In this document: positions 8,588 through 17,697 of the stretch, piece by piece
Layout: every line of letters starts with the position of its first letter
Position numbering within the stretch: the first letter of the stretch is position 1
Translations under genes and position numbers: made by a program
The notes under the pieces: model-generated
Seen by the model: only the letters and a program-made list of their open reading frames with translations
Databases searched by the model: none
Told to the model about the DNA's origin: nothing
Assembly (NCBI GenBank): GCA_902609705.1
Contig: CACLSX010000003.1
Span: 1-52,957 of the forward strand
Length of the DNA: 52,957 nt
Direction: 5' to 3'
Source: an uncultured Pelagibacteraceae bacterium
GTDB taxonomy: Bacteria > Pseudomonadota > Alphaproteobacteria > Pelagibacterales > Pelagibacteraceae

Positions 8588-9673
8588 ATGGAATATTTTC
8601 TTCCAATAGCTCAAGTCGAAATTAACATACTTTTTATATTTGGTTTAAGTTTAGCGGTTGGTATTCTCTCAGGATTGTTTGGTGTAGGTGGGGGATTTTT
8701 AATGACACCATTTTTAATTTTTTTAGGCATTCCACCTGCTTATGCAGTGCCAAATGAAGCAAGTAATATTTTAGGTACATCTGTATCTGGTTCAACTACT
8801 CATTACTTAAAAGGTACATTAGATTATAAAATGGGATTGATGATTGTAGTCGGAGGAACAATTGGAACTTTACTAGGGATCTTAACTTTTTCTTATTTTC
8901 AGGATATTGGAAAAATAAACATCGTTATCTCTTTAGCCTACATGTATATCTTAGCTATACTTGGAACTTTAATGTTGATTCAAGGAGTATCCGAAATTGA
9001 TAAGGCTAGAAAAAAAATTGTTGTAAGAAAAAAATTACATACGCATTATTGGATACACGGACTTCCTTTTAGAATGCGTTTTAAAAAATCAAAAGTTTAC
9101 GAAAGCGCATTTACTCCAATTATTATTGGTTTAATTGTAGGATATATCGCTGCAATTATGGGAGTAGGAGGTGCATTTATTTTGGTTCCTGCAATGATTT
9201 ATATTATTGGAATGCCAACTAAACTAATTCCTGGTACATCTTTGTTTGTTACAATATTTGTAAGTGCAATCGTAACTGTTCTTCATGCTTTTAATTACGG
9301 AACAATTGATCTTGTTTTAGTTTTTGTACTTATACTTGGCTCAATTATTGGTGTTCAGTTTGGACAAAAAATTGGTGAAAAAGTTGATAGCTCAGAATTT
9401 AAAACAATCTTAGCAGTACTTTTATTATTAGTTGGAATTGCAATTGCTTATGACACTTTTATTAAAGAAGATGTAATTGTTGAAACTGTAGTAAATGGAA
9501 CTAAAAATCTTGGTAGCATAGCACAGTTTATTTTAGATTATTCTAAAGATCTTCCAGTATTTTATGGACTTACTTCAGTTGTTTTAGCAGTAGTTCTTGG
9601 AATTGGAGCTGCAATTTTAAGAAATTATATTTCCAAGTGGAACAAAGCTAGAGAAGCTAAGCTTAAAGCTTAG
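8588..9673 (+). CDS. tauE: TauE/SafE family sulfite/organosulfonate exporter
   Basis: A 361-aa inner-membrane protein with the internal duplication of the TauE/SafE family: [17 protein letters not shown] in the first half and [17 protein letters not shown] in the second, each followed by a PGTS- or PNEAS-type turn. It is longer than the common ~250 aa because of an extra central loop (about residues 135-175) and a C-terminal extension with another helix. In sulfonate gene clusters such proteins are thought to export sulfite or sulfoacetate. It lies between apr and suyAB/xsc and converges with suyB, overlapping by 4 bases. Confidence 0.87.
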   Translation: MEYFLPIAQVEINILFIFGLSLAVGILSGLFGVGGGFLMTPFLIFLGIPPAYAVPNEASNILGTSVSGSTTHYLKGTLDYKMGLMIVVGGTIGTLLGILTFSYFQDIGKINIVISLAYMYILAILGTLMLIQGVSEIDKARKKIVVRKKLHTHYWIHGLPFRMRFKKSKVYESAFTPIIIGLIVGYIAAIMGVGGAFILVPAMIYIIGMPTKLIPGTSLFVTIFVSAIVTVLHAFNYGTIDLVLVFVLILGSIIGVQFGQKIGEKVDSSEFKTILAVLLLLVGIAIAYDTFIKEDVIVETVVNGTKNLGSIAQFILDYSKDLPVFYGLTSVVLAVVLGIGAAILRNYISKWNKAREAKLKA

Positions 9674-10836
9674 GCACTTCTGTATAATTTAGTCATAACA
9701 AATTCTCTATGACCAAGTGCTTCAGCACAAGTTAATCTTCCGTTTGCAACTCTTATCGTTGCTTTAATTAATTCGTCACCTGCTTCATTTAAATTCATTT
9801 CTCTTGATAAGATTTTAGAAACATCAACATCAATATGTTCACTCATAGTTCTAGCAGTTAAAGGATTAGCTGTTAGTTTAACAACTGGTTCAATCGGGTT
9901 TCCAATTATATTTCCTTGTCCAGTTGGAAATAGATGAAGATTAAATCCTCCTGCAGCTTGTAAAGTTACACATTCTGCAGCAGCTGATGAGGTATCCATA
10001 AAGTATAAACCTGGACCTTTAGTTGGTTCTTCTGCTGGTTCTAGTACATCAATAAATTTACATCCACCAATTTTTTGAAAGTTTCCAAAAGCTTTTTCTT
10101 CAATTGTAGTAAGTCCACCTGCTATATTTCCGGCCGTTGGTTGACTTTCGGAAAGATCGTCTGTTGCTTCTTTTAAGATAAAATCATTATACGAACTCCA
10201 AGTTTTTCTAAACTTTTCTTGAGCTTCAGGAGTTTTTCCTCTTTTTTCACATACAGTTTCAGCACCCGTCAGCTCAGATGTTTCACCAAAACATAAATGA
10301 ACACCAAGGGGCTCTAATTTATCCATTAAATTTCCAACTGTAGGATTTGAGGCTAATCCTGATGTTGTATCAGACTCTCCGCATTTTACTGAAATCCATA
10401 AATCACTTATAGGACGCTCTTCTCTTTGTTTCTCAGATGCCCAAATTGAAAATTCTTGAGCTTTCTTTGAAACTCTTGCTATAGTGTCTATATCTCCTAC
10501 ACCTTCTATACTAAAACCTTCAACTGGTTTTCCAGTCGTTGCAATTGCATCAACAATTCTTTTTGTCCATTTAGGTTCAATACCAATTACTATAACTGCT
10601 GCTACATTTGGATTTTTTCCTGTTCCAATCATTGTTCTAAAATGAAGCTCTAGGTCTGCTCCAAATTGTAATCTTCCATAAGAATGTGGAAGTGCAATCG
10701 TACCTTTAATATTATTAGCTACAGCTTCAGCACAAGCATTTGAAATATCATCAACAGGTAGAATTATTACGTGATTTCTTGTTCCTGTTCTTCCATCTTC
10801 TCTTTTATATCCTAAAAACGTTTTTGGAATTTCCAT
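9670..10836 (-). CDS. suyB: (2R)-sulfolactate sulfo-lyase, beta subunit
   Basis: A 388-aa protein of the UxaA/altronate dehydratase large-subunit family. [15 protein letters not shown] near the N-terminus is the family signature, and [17 protein letters not shown] is the central conserved block. With SuyA it splits 3-sulfolactate to pyruvate and sulfite. It is called SuyB rather than altronate dehydratase because it pairs with a separate small SAF subunit, is about 390 aa long, and sits between tauE and xsc. The gene starts 1 base after suyA ends. Confidence 0.87.
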   Translation of the reverse strand: MEIPKTFLGYKREDGRTGTRNHVIILPVDDISNACAEAVANNIKGTIALPHSYGRLQFGADLELHFRTMIGTGKNPNVAAVIVIGIEPKWTKRIVDAIATTGKPVEGFSIEGVGDIDTIARVSKKAQEFSIWASEKQREERPISDLWISVKCGESDTTSGLASNPTVGNLMDKLEPLGVHLCFGETSELTGAETVCEKRGKTPEAQEKFRKTWSSYNDFILKEATDDLSESQPTAGNIAGGLTTIEEKAFGNFQKIGGCKFIDVLEPAEEPTKGPGLYFMDTSSAAAECVTLQAAGGFNLHLFPTGQGNIIGNPIEPVVKLTANPLTARTMSEHIDVDVSKILSREMNLNEAGDELIKATIRVANGRLTCAEALGHREFVMTKLYRSA

Positions 10837-10837
10837 T

Positions 10838-11125
10838 TTACCACTTTTTAGTTTTTACATTGTGAACATGTACATGCTCACCTTTTTTAATTGATTTTAC
10901 TACTTTGCCAATATCATGTCCGTATTTTAATATTGTATCTCCCTCGTTAAGATCAGTCATAGCAATTTTATGACCCAAAGGTATTTCATCCATCGATTGA
11001 ATTTTTACTGATTTATCATTTTCCATAATCCAGCAATCACAGTCTTGTTTAGGAGTAATTTTTTCAATAACTACAACACCTACATTGTCTTTTTCATCGT
11101 GGATTATAATATCTGTGACAGCCAT
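10838..11125 (-). CDS. suyA: (2R)-sulfolactate sulfo-lyase, alpha subunit
   Basis: Small SAF-domain subunit of the sulfo-lyase, about 95 aa. I chose the ATG at 11125 ([14 protein letters not shown]), which matches the usual SuyA beginning, over the in-frame TTG at 11158, which would place the start inside the palindrome at 11155-11174. [16 protein letters not shown] is the conserved SAF-domain core. It works with SuyB in releasing sulfite from sulfolactate, an intermediate in the breakdown of dihydroxypropanesulfonate and cysteate. It is divergent from xsc. Confidence 0.85.
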   Translation of the reverse strand: MAVTDIIIHDEKDNVGVVVIEKITPKQDCDCWIMENDKSVKIQSMDEIPLGHKIAMTDLNEGDTILKYGHDIGKVVKSIKKGEHVHVHNVKTKKW

Positions 11126-11154
11126 TGTGACGATTTCTTTGTTTGAAATTCGAT

Positions 11155-11174
11155 CCAATTTATATATGAATTGG
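11155..11174. promoter_or_regulatory. palindrome between divergent suyA and xsc
   Basis: A 20-bp near-perfect palindrome: arms CCAATT and AATTGG around a self-complementary ATATAT core, with one mismatched pair. It lies about 30 bp before the suyA ATG and about 40 bp before the xsc ATG. That makes it a good candidate operator for a dimeric regulator controlling both sulfonate lyases. No regulator gene is nearby, and the call rests on symmetry and position. Confidence 0.45.
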
Positions 11175-11215
11175 GCACTTTGACAATTAAAAAATAGAAT
11201 TAAGAAGGATTTGAT

Positions 11216-13000
11216 ATGGCTAAAATGACAACCGAAGAAGCTTTTGTAAAAGTTTTACAAATGCATGGTATCGAACATTCGTTTGGTATTATTGGTTCTG
11301 CATTCATGCCTATTTCTGATCTTTTCCCAGAAGCTGGAATAACTTTTTGGGATGTTGCTCATGAAACAAATGGTGGACTGATTGCTGATGGTTACACGAG
11401 AGCAACTGGAAAAATGTCAATGGTGATTGCTCAAAATGGTCCAGGTATTACAGGACTTGTTACACCAATTAAGACAGCTTACTGGAACCATACTCCACTA
11501 CTTTTAGTTACACCACAAGCTGCAAACAAAACTATGGGACAAGGTGGTTTTCAAGAAGTAGAGCAAATGAATTTATTTAAAGACATGGTGTGTTATCAAG
11601 AAGAAGTTAGAGACCCATCAAGAATGGCAGAAGTTTTAAACAGAGTAATAGAAAAAGCATTTAGAGGTTCGGCGCCTGCACAAATAAATGTACCAAGAGA
11701 TTTTTGGACACAAGTTATAGATATAGAATTGCCTCCAATAGTAAGATTTGAAAGACAAGGTGGTGGAAAAGATGCTGTTGATAGAGCGGCGAAATTATTA
11801 TCAGAAGCAAAATTCCCAGTAATATTATCTGGAGCAGGAGTTGTTATAGGTGATGCCATTGATGATTGTAAAAAATTAGCAGAAAAGCTTGATGCACCTG
11901 TATGTAATGGATATCAACATAACGATAGCTTTCCAGGAAGCCATCCATTAGCTGTTGGTCCATTAGGTTACAACGGATCTAAAGCTGCAATGGAGTTAAT
12001 TTCAAAAGCTGATGTAGTTTTGGCATTAGGAACAAGATTAAATCCATTTTCAACATTACCAGGATATGGAATTGATTACTGGCCAAAAGATGCAACAATT
12101 ATTCAAGTAGATATGAACCCTGATCGTATTGGTTTAACCAAGAAAGTTACAGTTGGTATTTGTGGTGATGCTAAAATGGTAGCTCAACAGATATTAGAAA
12201 AACTTTCATCAAATGCTGGAGATAATGGTAGAGAAGATAGAAAAAATTTAATTCATCAAACAAAATCTGCATGGTTACAAACTCTTACAAGTTTAGATCA
12301 TGAGGATGATGATCCAGGAACTGTTTGGAATAAAGAAGCAAGAGAAAGAGATAAAGATAGAATGTCTCCAAGACAAGCGTGGAGAGCTATTCAAGCTGGA
12401 ATGCCAGAAGATGTTATAATTTCAAGTGATATTGGAAATAATTGTGCAATTGGTAATGCATACCCAACATTTGAAAAACCAAGAAAATATTTGGCACCAG
12501 GTTTATTTGGACCATGTGGTTATGGATTTCCATCTATTCTTGGAGCAAAAATTGGATGTCCAGATACTCCAGTTATAGGTTTTGCAGGTGATGGAGCATT
12601 TGGAATAAGTATGAATGAAATGAGTTCATGTGCTAGAGAAGAATGGCCAGCAATAACTATGGTAATTTTTAGAAATTATCAATGGGGAGCTGAAAAAAGA
12701 AATTCAATTTTATGGTTTGATGATAATTTTGTTGGAACAGAGTTAGATCCAGAATTAAGCTACGCAAAAGTTGCCAATGCCTGCGGTTTAAAAGGAGTTA
12801 TCGCAAATACAATGGAAGAAACTACTAAAGCTATTAAACAATCATGTGAAGACCAGAAAAAAGGTATTACTACATTTATCGAAATAATTCTAAATCAAGA
12901 ATTAGGTGAGCCATTCAGAAGAGATGCTATGAAAAAACCAGTTAAAGTAGCTGGTATAAGCAAGAGTGATATGAAACCTCAAAAGTCTCTTGTTAGTTGA
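11216..13000 (+). CDS. xsc: sulfoacetaldehyde acetyltransferase
   Basis: A 594-aa ThDP-dependent enzyme of the acetolactate-synthase fold. The catalytic glutamate lies in DVAHETNGG (Glu50), and the ThDP/Mg motif begins at GDG (458-460) and ends at Asn487. Overall similarity and the GSAFMPISDLFPEAGI start point to Xsc rather than acetolactate synthase. It converts sulfoacetaldehyde plus phosphate to acetyl phosphate and sulfite, the central step of taurine breakdown. AGAAGGA lies 6 bases before the ATG. Sulfite from this step would feed AprBA. Confidence 0.93.
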   Translation: MAKMTTEEAFVKVLQMHGIEHSFGIIGSAFMPISDLFPEAGITFWDVAHETNGGLIADGYTRATGKMSMVIAQNGPGITGLVTPIKTAYWNHTPLLLVTPQAANKTMGQGGFQEVEQMNLFKDMVCYQEEVRDPSRMAEVLNRVIEKAFRGSAPAQINVPRDFWTQVIDIELPPIVRFERQGGGKDAVDRAAKLLSEAKFPVILSGAGVVIGDAIDDCKKLAEKLDAPVCNGYQHNDSFPGSHPLAVGPLGYNGSKAAMELISKADVVLALGTRLNPFSTLPGYGIDYWPKDATIIQVDMNPDRIGLTKKVTVGICGDAKMVAQQILEKLSSNAGDNGREDRKNLIHQTKSAWLQTLTSLDHEDDDPGTVWNKEARERDKDRMSPRQAWRAIQAGMPEDVIISSDIGNNCAIGNAYPTFEKPRKYLAPGLFGPCGYGFPSILGAKIGCPDTPVIGFAGDGAFGISMNEMSSCAREEWPAITMVIFRNYQWGAEKRNSILWFDDNFVGTELDPELSYAKVANACGLKGVIANTMEETTKAIKQSCEDQKKGITTFIEIILNQELGEPFRRDAMKKPVKVAGISKSDMKPQKSLVS

Positions 13001-13031
13001 GATTAGTAAAATTTCATTATAAAAATAATTA

Positions 13032-14336
13032 TTGGATTTAATAAACAACAATTTCTGTGGATGGACAAGACAACTTCCTGAGAGAAGTAATTTTAAATTA
13101 CTAGATCAAGACATTTACTGTGATTATTTAATTGTAGGAGCTGGGTATACAGGATTATCAGCTGCTAGAAAACTTTCAGATATAATGAAAGATCAAAAAA
13201 TTATTCTCATTGATGCACAGTTAGCGGGCGAGGGTGGAAGTTCAAGAAATTCAGGCTATCTAGTTGATACTACATTAAATGATGGTTTTACATCTAACAG
13301 CGATAAAGAGAATTATGTAAAAAAAACAAAAATATATCACTTGGGTATAGAAGCTGTTAGAAAATTTATAAAAGAATATCAGGTTGATTGTGATTGGAAT
13401 GAATGTGGAAAATATTTTGCTTCCTCTAAAGAGCAAGATGAGACAAAAGCTCAATCATTCAGCAAATTATTAAATAGTCTTGGTTTTAAAAATAAAATTT
13501 TATTCAATAAAGAGTTAACTGAAAAATTGGGAACGCCTTTTTATAAAATTGGAGTTTTTACCTCAGGAGGAATTCTTTTAAACCCTGGTAAATTAGCTAG
13601 AGCAATGGTTGATACATTGCCAGATAATGTAAAATTATATGAAAATTCTCAAATTTATAATTGGAAAAAGATTAATAACAAAATTGAATGTTTTACAAAA
13701 AAGCACAAAATAACTACTAAAAAAATTATTTTTTGCACAAACGGTTTTTTGAAATATTTGAATGTAAAAAAAAATTATAGTTTCCCAATCACATTAACTG
13801 CTAGTCTCACGAGAAAACTCACAGATAAAGAATTTAAAGATATAGGTTCTCCAAAAGAGTGGGGTGTTCTTCCTATAAGACCAATGGGTGCTACGATAAG
13901 AATGACTAAAGATAGGAGAATACTTATAAGAAATACTGCAGAGTTAAGAAACCCTTTTTCAATGAATAGAAATGAATTAAATAAAAGAGCTGCAATTCAT
14001 AAAGAAGGCATCAAGAAAAGATTTAAACAATTACCTGATAATATAATAGAGAGCAGTTGGTCAGGGATTGTATGTAGAAGTGGTAATAGCTCTCAAATAT
14101 TTGAAAAAATTGATGATAATATTTTTAGCGCAGGCTGTTACAATGGATCTGGAATTGGAGTAGGAACACTATTCGGTGAACAAATAGCTCTAATGGCCTC
14201 TAATCAACAATCTAATGAAATTGAAGTAATACAACAAAGAAAAAAACCAAACTGGTTACCACCACAACCCTTTTTAAATTTAGGAATTTACACTAGATTA
14301 GCTTACGAAAGGATAAAAGCCCAAACTGAAATTTAA
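13032..14336 (+). CDS. DadA-type FAD-dependent amine oxidase/dehydrogenase
   Basis: A 434-aa glycine/D-amino-acid-oxidase family flavoprotein. The N-terminal FAD motif is LIVGAGYTGLSAARKL, followed by GGSSRNSGYL; the C-terminal FAD contact is CYNGSGIGVGTLFGE. The start is TTG; the next in-frame ATG would remove the FAD motif. Immediately after xsc it is a plausible TauY-like taurine dehydrogenase that would make sulfoacetaldehyde, but no TauX partner is recognisable. The gamma-glutamylputrescine oxidase class also resembles it. It overlaps the next small gene by 1 base. Confidence 0.72.
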   Translation: MDLINNNFCGWTRQLPERSNFKLLDQDIYCDYLIVGAGYTGLSAARKLSDIMKDQKIILIDAQLAGEGGSSRNSGYLVDTTLNDGFTSNSDKENYVKKTKIYHLGIEAVRKFIKEYQVDCDWNECGKYFASSKEQDETKAQSFSKLLNSLGFKNKILFNKELTEKLGTPFYKIGVFTSGGILLNPGKLARAMVDTLPDNVKLYENSQIYNWKKINNKIECFTKKHKITTKKIIFCTNGFLKYLNVKKNYSFPITLTASLTRKLTDKEFKDIGSPKEWGVLPIRPMGATIRMTKDRRILIRNTAELRNPFSMNRNELNKRAAIHKEGIKKRFKQLPDNIIESSWSGIVCRSGNSSQIFEKIDDNIFSAGCYNGSGIGVGTLFGEQIALMASNQQSNEIEVIQQRKKPNWLPPQPFLNLGIYTRLAYERIKAQTEI

Positions 14337-14542
14337 TGAAAAAAAATTTAAAGCTTATAGTTTTTTTAGTATTAGGAATTATAGCTCTTTACATCTCAAC
14401 TAATTATTACAACGATTTTAATAGAAGCAAAACTATTAAAGCATGTATAATTGGAAAAGCTGAATTAGATTCTAAAAAAACTAAAGAAGACAGATTATCA
14501 AATGAACAAATTAAAAAATTTTGTGAAGATCAAATAAAATGA
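14336..14542 (+). CDS. small single-pass membrane protein
   Basis: A 68-aa protein with an N-terminal hydrophobic helix (LIVFLVLGIIALYIS, about residues 7-21) and a charged tail with two cysteines (KACIIG, KKFCEDQIK). No known family is recognised. It overlaps the oxidase upstream (TAATG) and the aminotransferase downstream (ATGA), so it is translationally coupled to both. It could be a small membrane anchor or partner for the flavoprotein, but that is inference. Confidence 0.65.
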   Translation: MKKNLKLIVFLVLGIIALYISTNYYNDFNRSKTIKACIIGKAELDSKKTKEDRLSNEQIKKFCEDQIK

Positions 14543-15687
14543 TGAAAAAATCAAAAAGATCAGATGTTGATCCATTTATTGTAATGGATGTAATGGAGTC
14601 TGCTAGAATTGCTGAAGAAAAAGGTAAAGATATAATTCATATGGAGGTAGGGCAGCCGGGAACACCAGCGCCTAAGATTGCAAAAGATTATATTACTAAT
14701 GAGATAAACAAAAACAATCTAGGCTACACCGTATCACTTGGTCTACCAGCTCTAAGAACAAAAATTTCAAAGTTATATGGAGATTGGTACAATTTAGATT
14801 TAAATCCAAATAGAATAGTAGTTACAACAGGGTCTTCCGGAGCCTTTATATTATCTTTTTCGGCATTGTTTGATAGTGGTGATAGAGTTGGAATTGGATC
14901 TCCAAGTTATCCTAGCTATAGACAAATACTTAAATCACTAAGTTTGGAAACTGTAGATATTCAAACCAAACTACAAAATAGATTTCAACCTGTTCCAGAA
15001 GATATTACAAATAATAATTTAAATGGAATTCTTGTTGCGTCACCTGCAAATCCAACTGGATCTATGCTGGATAAACAATCTTTAGAGAATTTAATTAATA
15101 CTGCAAATGAGAATAATGTAAGTTTTATTAGCGATGAAATTTATCATGGAATTCAATATGAAAATAATCCAACATCAGCTTTAGAGATTACAGATAATTG
15201 CTATGTAATTAATTCTTTTTCAAAATACTTTTCTATGACTGGTTGGAGAATAGGATGGATGGTTGTACCAGATGATCATGTTAGACAAGTAGAAAGGCTT
15301 TCACAGAATTTATTTGTTTGTCCTCCACATGCAAGTCAAGTTACAGCCCTTGCTTCATTAGATGCAAATGAGGAGTTACAATCAAATGTTGAAGTATATA
15401 AAAAAAATAGAGAGATACTTTTAGAAGAATTACCGAAGGCAGGATTAAAAAAGTTTTCACCACCTGATGGTGCTTTTTACATTTATGTTGATATATCTGA
15501 ATATTCAAATGATAGCTTAGCTTTTTGTAAAAAAGTTTTAGATGAAGCAAATGTTGCGATAACACCAGGAATTGATTTTGATCAAAAAAGAGGAAATTCT
15601 ACTATCCGATTCTCATATGCCAGAAGCACAAAAGATATAATTGAAGGTGCTAAGAGAATTAAAGATTTTATGTCTAAAAATTATTAA
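14539..15687 (+). CDS. class I/II PLP-dependent aminotransferase
   Basis: A 382-aa fold-type I aminotransferase. The PLP lysine is in SFSKYFSMTGWRIGW, the NPTGS motif is in ASPANPTGSML, and the SDEIYHGI aspartate block is present. AspC/DapL-like enzymes of this kind accept aspartate, aromatic amino acids or alanine. In line with xsc and an amine-oxidase flavoprotein it might handle taurine, cysteate or alanine, but the substrate cannot be read from sequence. It ends the cluster: a strong terminator starts at its stop codon. Confidence 0.8.
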   Translation: MMKKSKRSDVDPFIVMDVMESARIAEEKGKDIIHMEVGQPGTPAPKIAKDYITNEINKNNLGYTVSLGLPALRTKISKLYGDWYNLDLNPNRIVVTTGSSGAFILSFSALFDSGDRVGIGSPSYPSYRQILKSLSLETVDIQTKLQNRFQPVPEDITNNNLNGILVASPANPTGSMLDKQSLENLINTANENNVSFISDEIYHGIQYENNPTSALEITDNCYVINSFSKYFSMTGWRIGWMVVPDDHVRQVERLSQNLFVCPPHASQVTALASLDANEELQSNVEVYKKNREILLEELPKAGLKKFSPPDGAFYIYVDISEYSNDSLAFCKKVLDEANVAITPGIDFDQKRGNSTIRFSYARSTKDIIEGAKRIKDFMSKNY

Positions 15688-15733
15688 AAGGGGTCAGCTC
15701 AATTGGTTATTACCAAAAGAGCTCCCCTTTTTT
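15686..15733 (+). terminator. rho-independent terminator after the sulfonate cluster
   Basis: Extended hairpin: AAAAGGGG, a TC bulge, AGCTC, an AA internal step, TTGGT, loop TATT, then ACCAA, AA, GAGCT, CCCC and a T-run. The stem is long and GC-rich for this genome and ends in six Ts, the form of an intrinsic terminator for the aminotransferase transcript. Confidence 0.8.
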
Positions 15734-15747
15734 ATGCCATTTTGGCC

Positions 15748-15766
15748 AAATCCATCAAATGGATTT
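15748..15766. repeat. small perfect hairpin
   Basis: AAATCCAT, loop CAA, ATGGATTT: eight perfect base pairs directly behind the terminator of the aminotransferase. It has no T-run after it. Function unknown. Confidence 0.45.
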
Positions 15767-15864
15767 AGTTTGTGTTATTTTTAATATGTGATATCTCACC
15801 AGCTAAGTGTCAGGTGGCGTTATTCTAAGCATTTGCACCTCCTTCACTTATAAAAATAAGTTTT

Positions 15865-15931
15865 AGATAGGTTGTATTCAACAAATTTATTTCTATTTTT
15901 TATAAATATATTATTTGAATACAACCTGTCT
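15865..15931. repeat. 17-bp inverted repeat with AT-rich loop
   Basis: Left arm 15865-15881 (AGATAGGTTGTATTCAA) pairs with right arm 15915-15931 with one G-T pair. The 33-base loop contains a further ATTTAT/ATAAAT pairing. It lies about 105 bp before the small gene preceding the photolyase. It could be a large operator, a structured RNA element or a remnant of a small repeat; no second copy was noticed in the window. Confidence 0.6.
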
Positions 15932-16035
15932 CTTTAGTAGATTCTCGATATCGAAATAATCAAAATATTCCCAAACTCTTAAATGAAACTTATGTCACAG
16001 AGACAGACAATAAATATATTTGTAATTAAAATCTC

Positions 16036-16227
16036 ATGAAAACAATATTTGTTATTGGATCAAAAAAACATACTCTAAAATACACAAGAAAAATGCCTGA
16101 GGGTGAAGTTAAGAAAATGAAATCTTTTGTTACAAACAAAGGGCAAAAACTTGAAAAAACTTCAAAATTTAAAATTTTAAAAGTATCAGACGACAAAACT
16201 TCAAGAACTTTCAAAATCAGTCTTTAA
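16036..16227 (+). CDS. small basic hypothetical protein
   Basis: A 63-aa lysine-rich protein (MKTIFVIGSKKHTLKYTRKM at the start, SRTFKISL at the end) with no membrane helix, ending 9 bases before the photolyase ATG. An open frame on the opposite strand (16026-16214) covers the same bases; the plus frame is preferred because it is collinear with phrB. No family is recognised. The predicted fold would be mostly beta strands with a short basic loop. Confidence 0.55.
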   Translation: MKTIFVIGSKKHTLKYTRKMPEGEVKKMKSFVTNKGQKLEKTSKFKILKVSDDKTSRTFKISL

Positions 16228-16236
16228 TTATTTAAA

Positions 16237-17694
16237 ATGAACAAAATCGTATGGTTTAGGAACGATCTACGTGTATCTAATAATGATGCATTTAATGAGG
16301 CTGTAAAATCAGGAAAGATTTTACCAATTTACATATTTGATAAAGAATATCACAAATTACCTACATCAAGCTCATTTCATCTAGATTTTTTAAAATCATC
16401 ATTAGAAGACTTAAAAAAAACATTGAGTGAAAAATATAATTCTAAACTCAACATATATTATGGAGATACATTAGAAATATTAAGTCATTTAACTGATAAA
16501 TTTGAAATAAATGAAGTTTATTCAAATATAATATTCAAGAACATGTATATAACTAACTTAGATAAAGAAGTTAGTTTTTTATTTAAAGAAAAAAATATTA
16601 ATTGGAAAATATCAAATCAATTTGGCGTTCAACTAAATCATAGAATTAGAAATAAATGGTCATATAATTGGAATAAATTTATAGATAGTGAAAGCATTAA
16701 TTCAAATTTAAATTGTGAGTTTATTTCGGATAATTATGTAGAGGATTTAACAAAAATACAAACAAATAATTTAGAAAATGGAAAAATTCAAATTGGTGGA
16801 AGACAAAATTCACTTCAACTTTTAGATTCTTTCCTTAATGACAGATCAGAAAATTACCAAAAAGAAATGTCTTCGCCGATAACAGGAGAAATTTCTTGTT
16901 CAAGATTAAGCCCTCATATTGCATTTGGAAATATTTCTATCAAAGAAATTTTTAAAAAAACTAACGAAAAGTTAAAATCCAATTTATCTTTTTCAAAAAA
17001 GAAATCCTTAATTGCTTTTAAAAGTCGCTTAGCCTGGCACTGTCATTTTATTCAAAAATTGTATGATGAACCAGAAATTGAATTTAGAAATATGAATAGC
17101 GCTTATAATGGAATAAGAGAAAATGATTTTAATGAAGATTATCATTTAGCTTGGAAAAATGGAACTACTGGTTATCCGTTTGTTGATGCTTGCATGAGAT
17201 ACCTTAGAAGTAATGGATGGATTAATTTTAGAATGAGAGCAATGTTAGTTTCATTTGCGTCTTATCAATTATGGCTTGATTGGAAAAAAACATCAAAACA
17301 TTTAGCAAAATTATTTACAGATTATGAGCCAGGTATACATTATTCACAGTTTCAAATGCAGTCAGGAACAACAGGAATAAATTCAATAAGAATTTACAAT
17401 CCAATTAAACAATCAATTGATCAAGATCCTACAGGAGATTTTATCAAAAAATGGGTTCCAGAATTAAAAAATGTTCCAGGAAAATTAATTCATGAACCAT
17501 GGAAATTAACATTCATTGAACAAAAGGGAATAGATTTAGAAATTGGTAAAGATTATCCATCACCAATAGTTGATAATAAAATATCGACTAAAACTGCTAA
17601 AGAAAAAATCTGGAGTGTTAAGAAAACAACAGAAGCAAAAGTTATTTCAGCCGAAGTACTAAATAAACACGCTAGTTTATCTCAAAGAAGATAA
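16237..17694 (+). CDS. phrB: deoxyribodipyrimidine photolyase (cryptochrome/photolyase family)
   Basis: A 485-aa protein of normal length for class I CPD photolyases. The N-terminal alpha/beta domain begins [16 protein letters not shown], and the C-terminal FAD domain contains [30 protein letters not shown] and a conserved RIYNPIKQS block. It repairs UV-made pyrimidine dimers with blue light, which suits a surface-ocean cell. The antenna cofactor and CPD versus 6-4 specificity cannot be fixed by eye. It converges with a tiny minus-strand gene. Confidence 0.9.
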   Translation: MNKIVWFRNDLRVSNNDAFNEAVKSGKILPIYIFDKEYHKLPTSSSFHLDFLKSSLEDLKKTLSEKYNSKLNIYYGDTLEILSHLTDKFEINEVYSNIIFKNMYITNLDKEVSFLFKEKNINWKISNQFGVQLNHRIRNKWSYNWNKFIDSESINSNLNCEFISDNYVEDLTKIQTNNLENGKIQIGGRQNSLQLLDSFLNDRSENYQKEMSSPITGEISCSRLSPHIAFGNISIKEIFKKTNEKLKSNLSFSKKKSLIAFKSRLAWHCHFIQKLYDEPEIEFRNMNSAYNGIRENDFNEDYHLAWKNGTTGYPFVDACMRYLRSNGWINFRMRAMLVSFASYQLWLDWKKTSKHLAKLFTDYEPGIHYSQFQMQSGTTGINSIRIYNPIKQSIDQDPTGDFIKKWVPELKNVPGKLIHEPWKLTFIEQKGIDLEIGKDYPSPIVDNKISTKTAKEKIWSVKKTTEAKVISAEVLNKHASLSQRR

Positions 17695-17697
17695 AGT

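Larger units (their letters stand above)
15688..16035. other. gene-free region with several hairpins
   Basis: The only stretch above 300 bp with no convincing gene. After the terminator it holds an 8-bp perfect hairpin (15748-15766), an AGGTG/CACCT hairpin (15812-15840) whose end reads CACCTCCTT, and a 17-bp inverted repeat (15865-15931). Open frames on either strand are 16 to 22 codons or shorter. It may encode a structured RNA or carry regulatory sites for the genes at 16036-17694. I recognise no known RNA family. Confidence 0.4.

Noticed and set aside
11180..11200. TTGACA and TAGAAT as a standard promoter for xsc
   Set aside because: The spacing between them is only about 9 bases and the start would fall too close to the ribosome site.
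15836..15844. CACCTCCTT as the end of a 16S rRNA gene
   Set aside because: Only nine bases match; the flanks are unlike 16S rRNA and no rRNA sequence precedes it.
15865..15931. Small mobile element (MITE) ends
   Set aside because: The inverted repeat is only 17 bp, the span is 67 bp, no target-site duplication is evident and no second copy was seen in the window.
16026..16214. Minus-strand open frame of 62 codons over the small gene before phrB
   Set aside because: It mirrors the plus-strand frame at 16036-16227, which is collinear with phrB and 9 bases from it. The minus frame has no partner gene.
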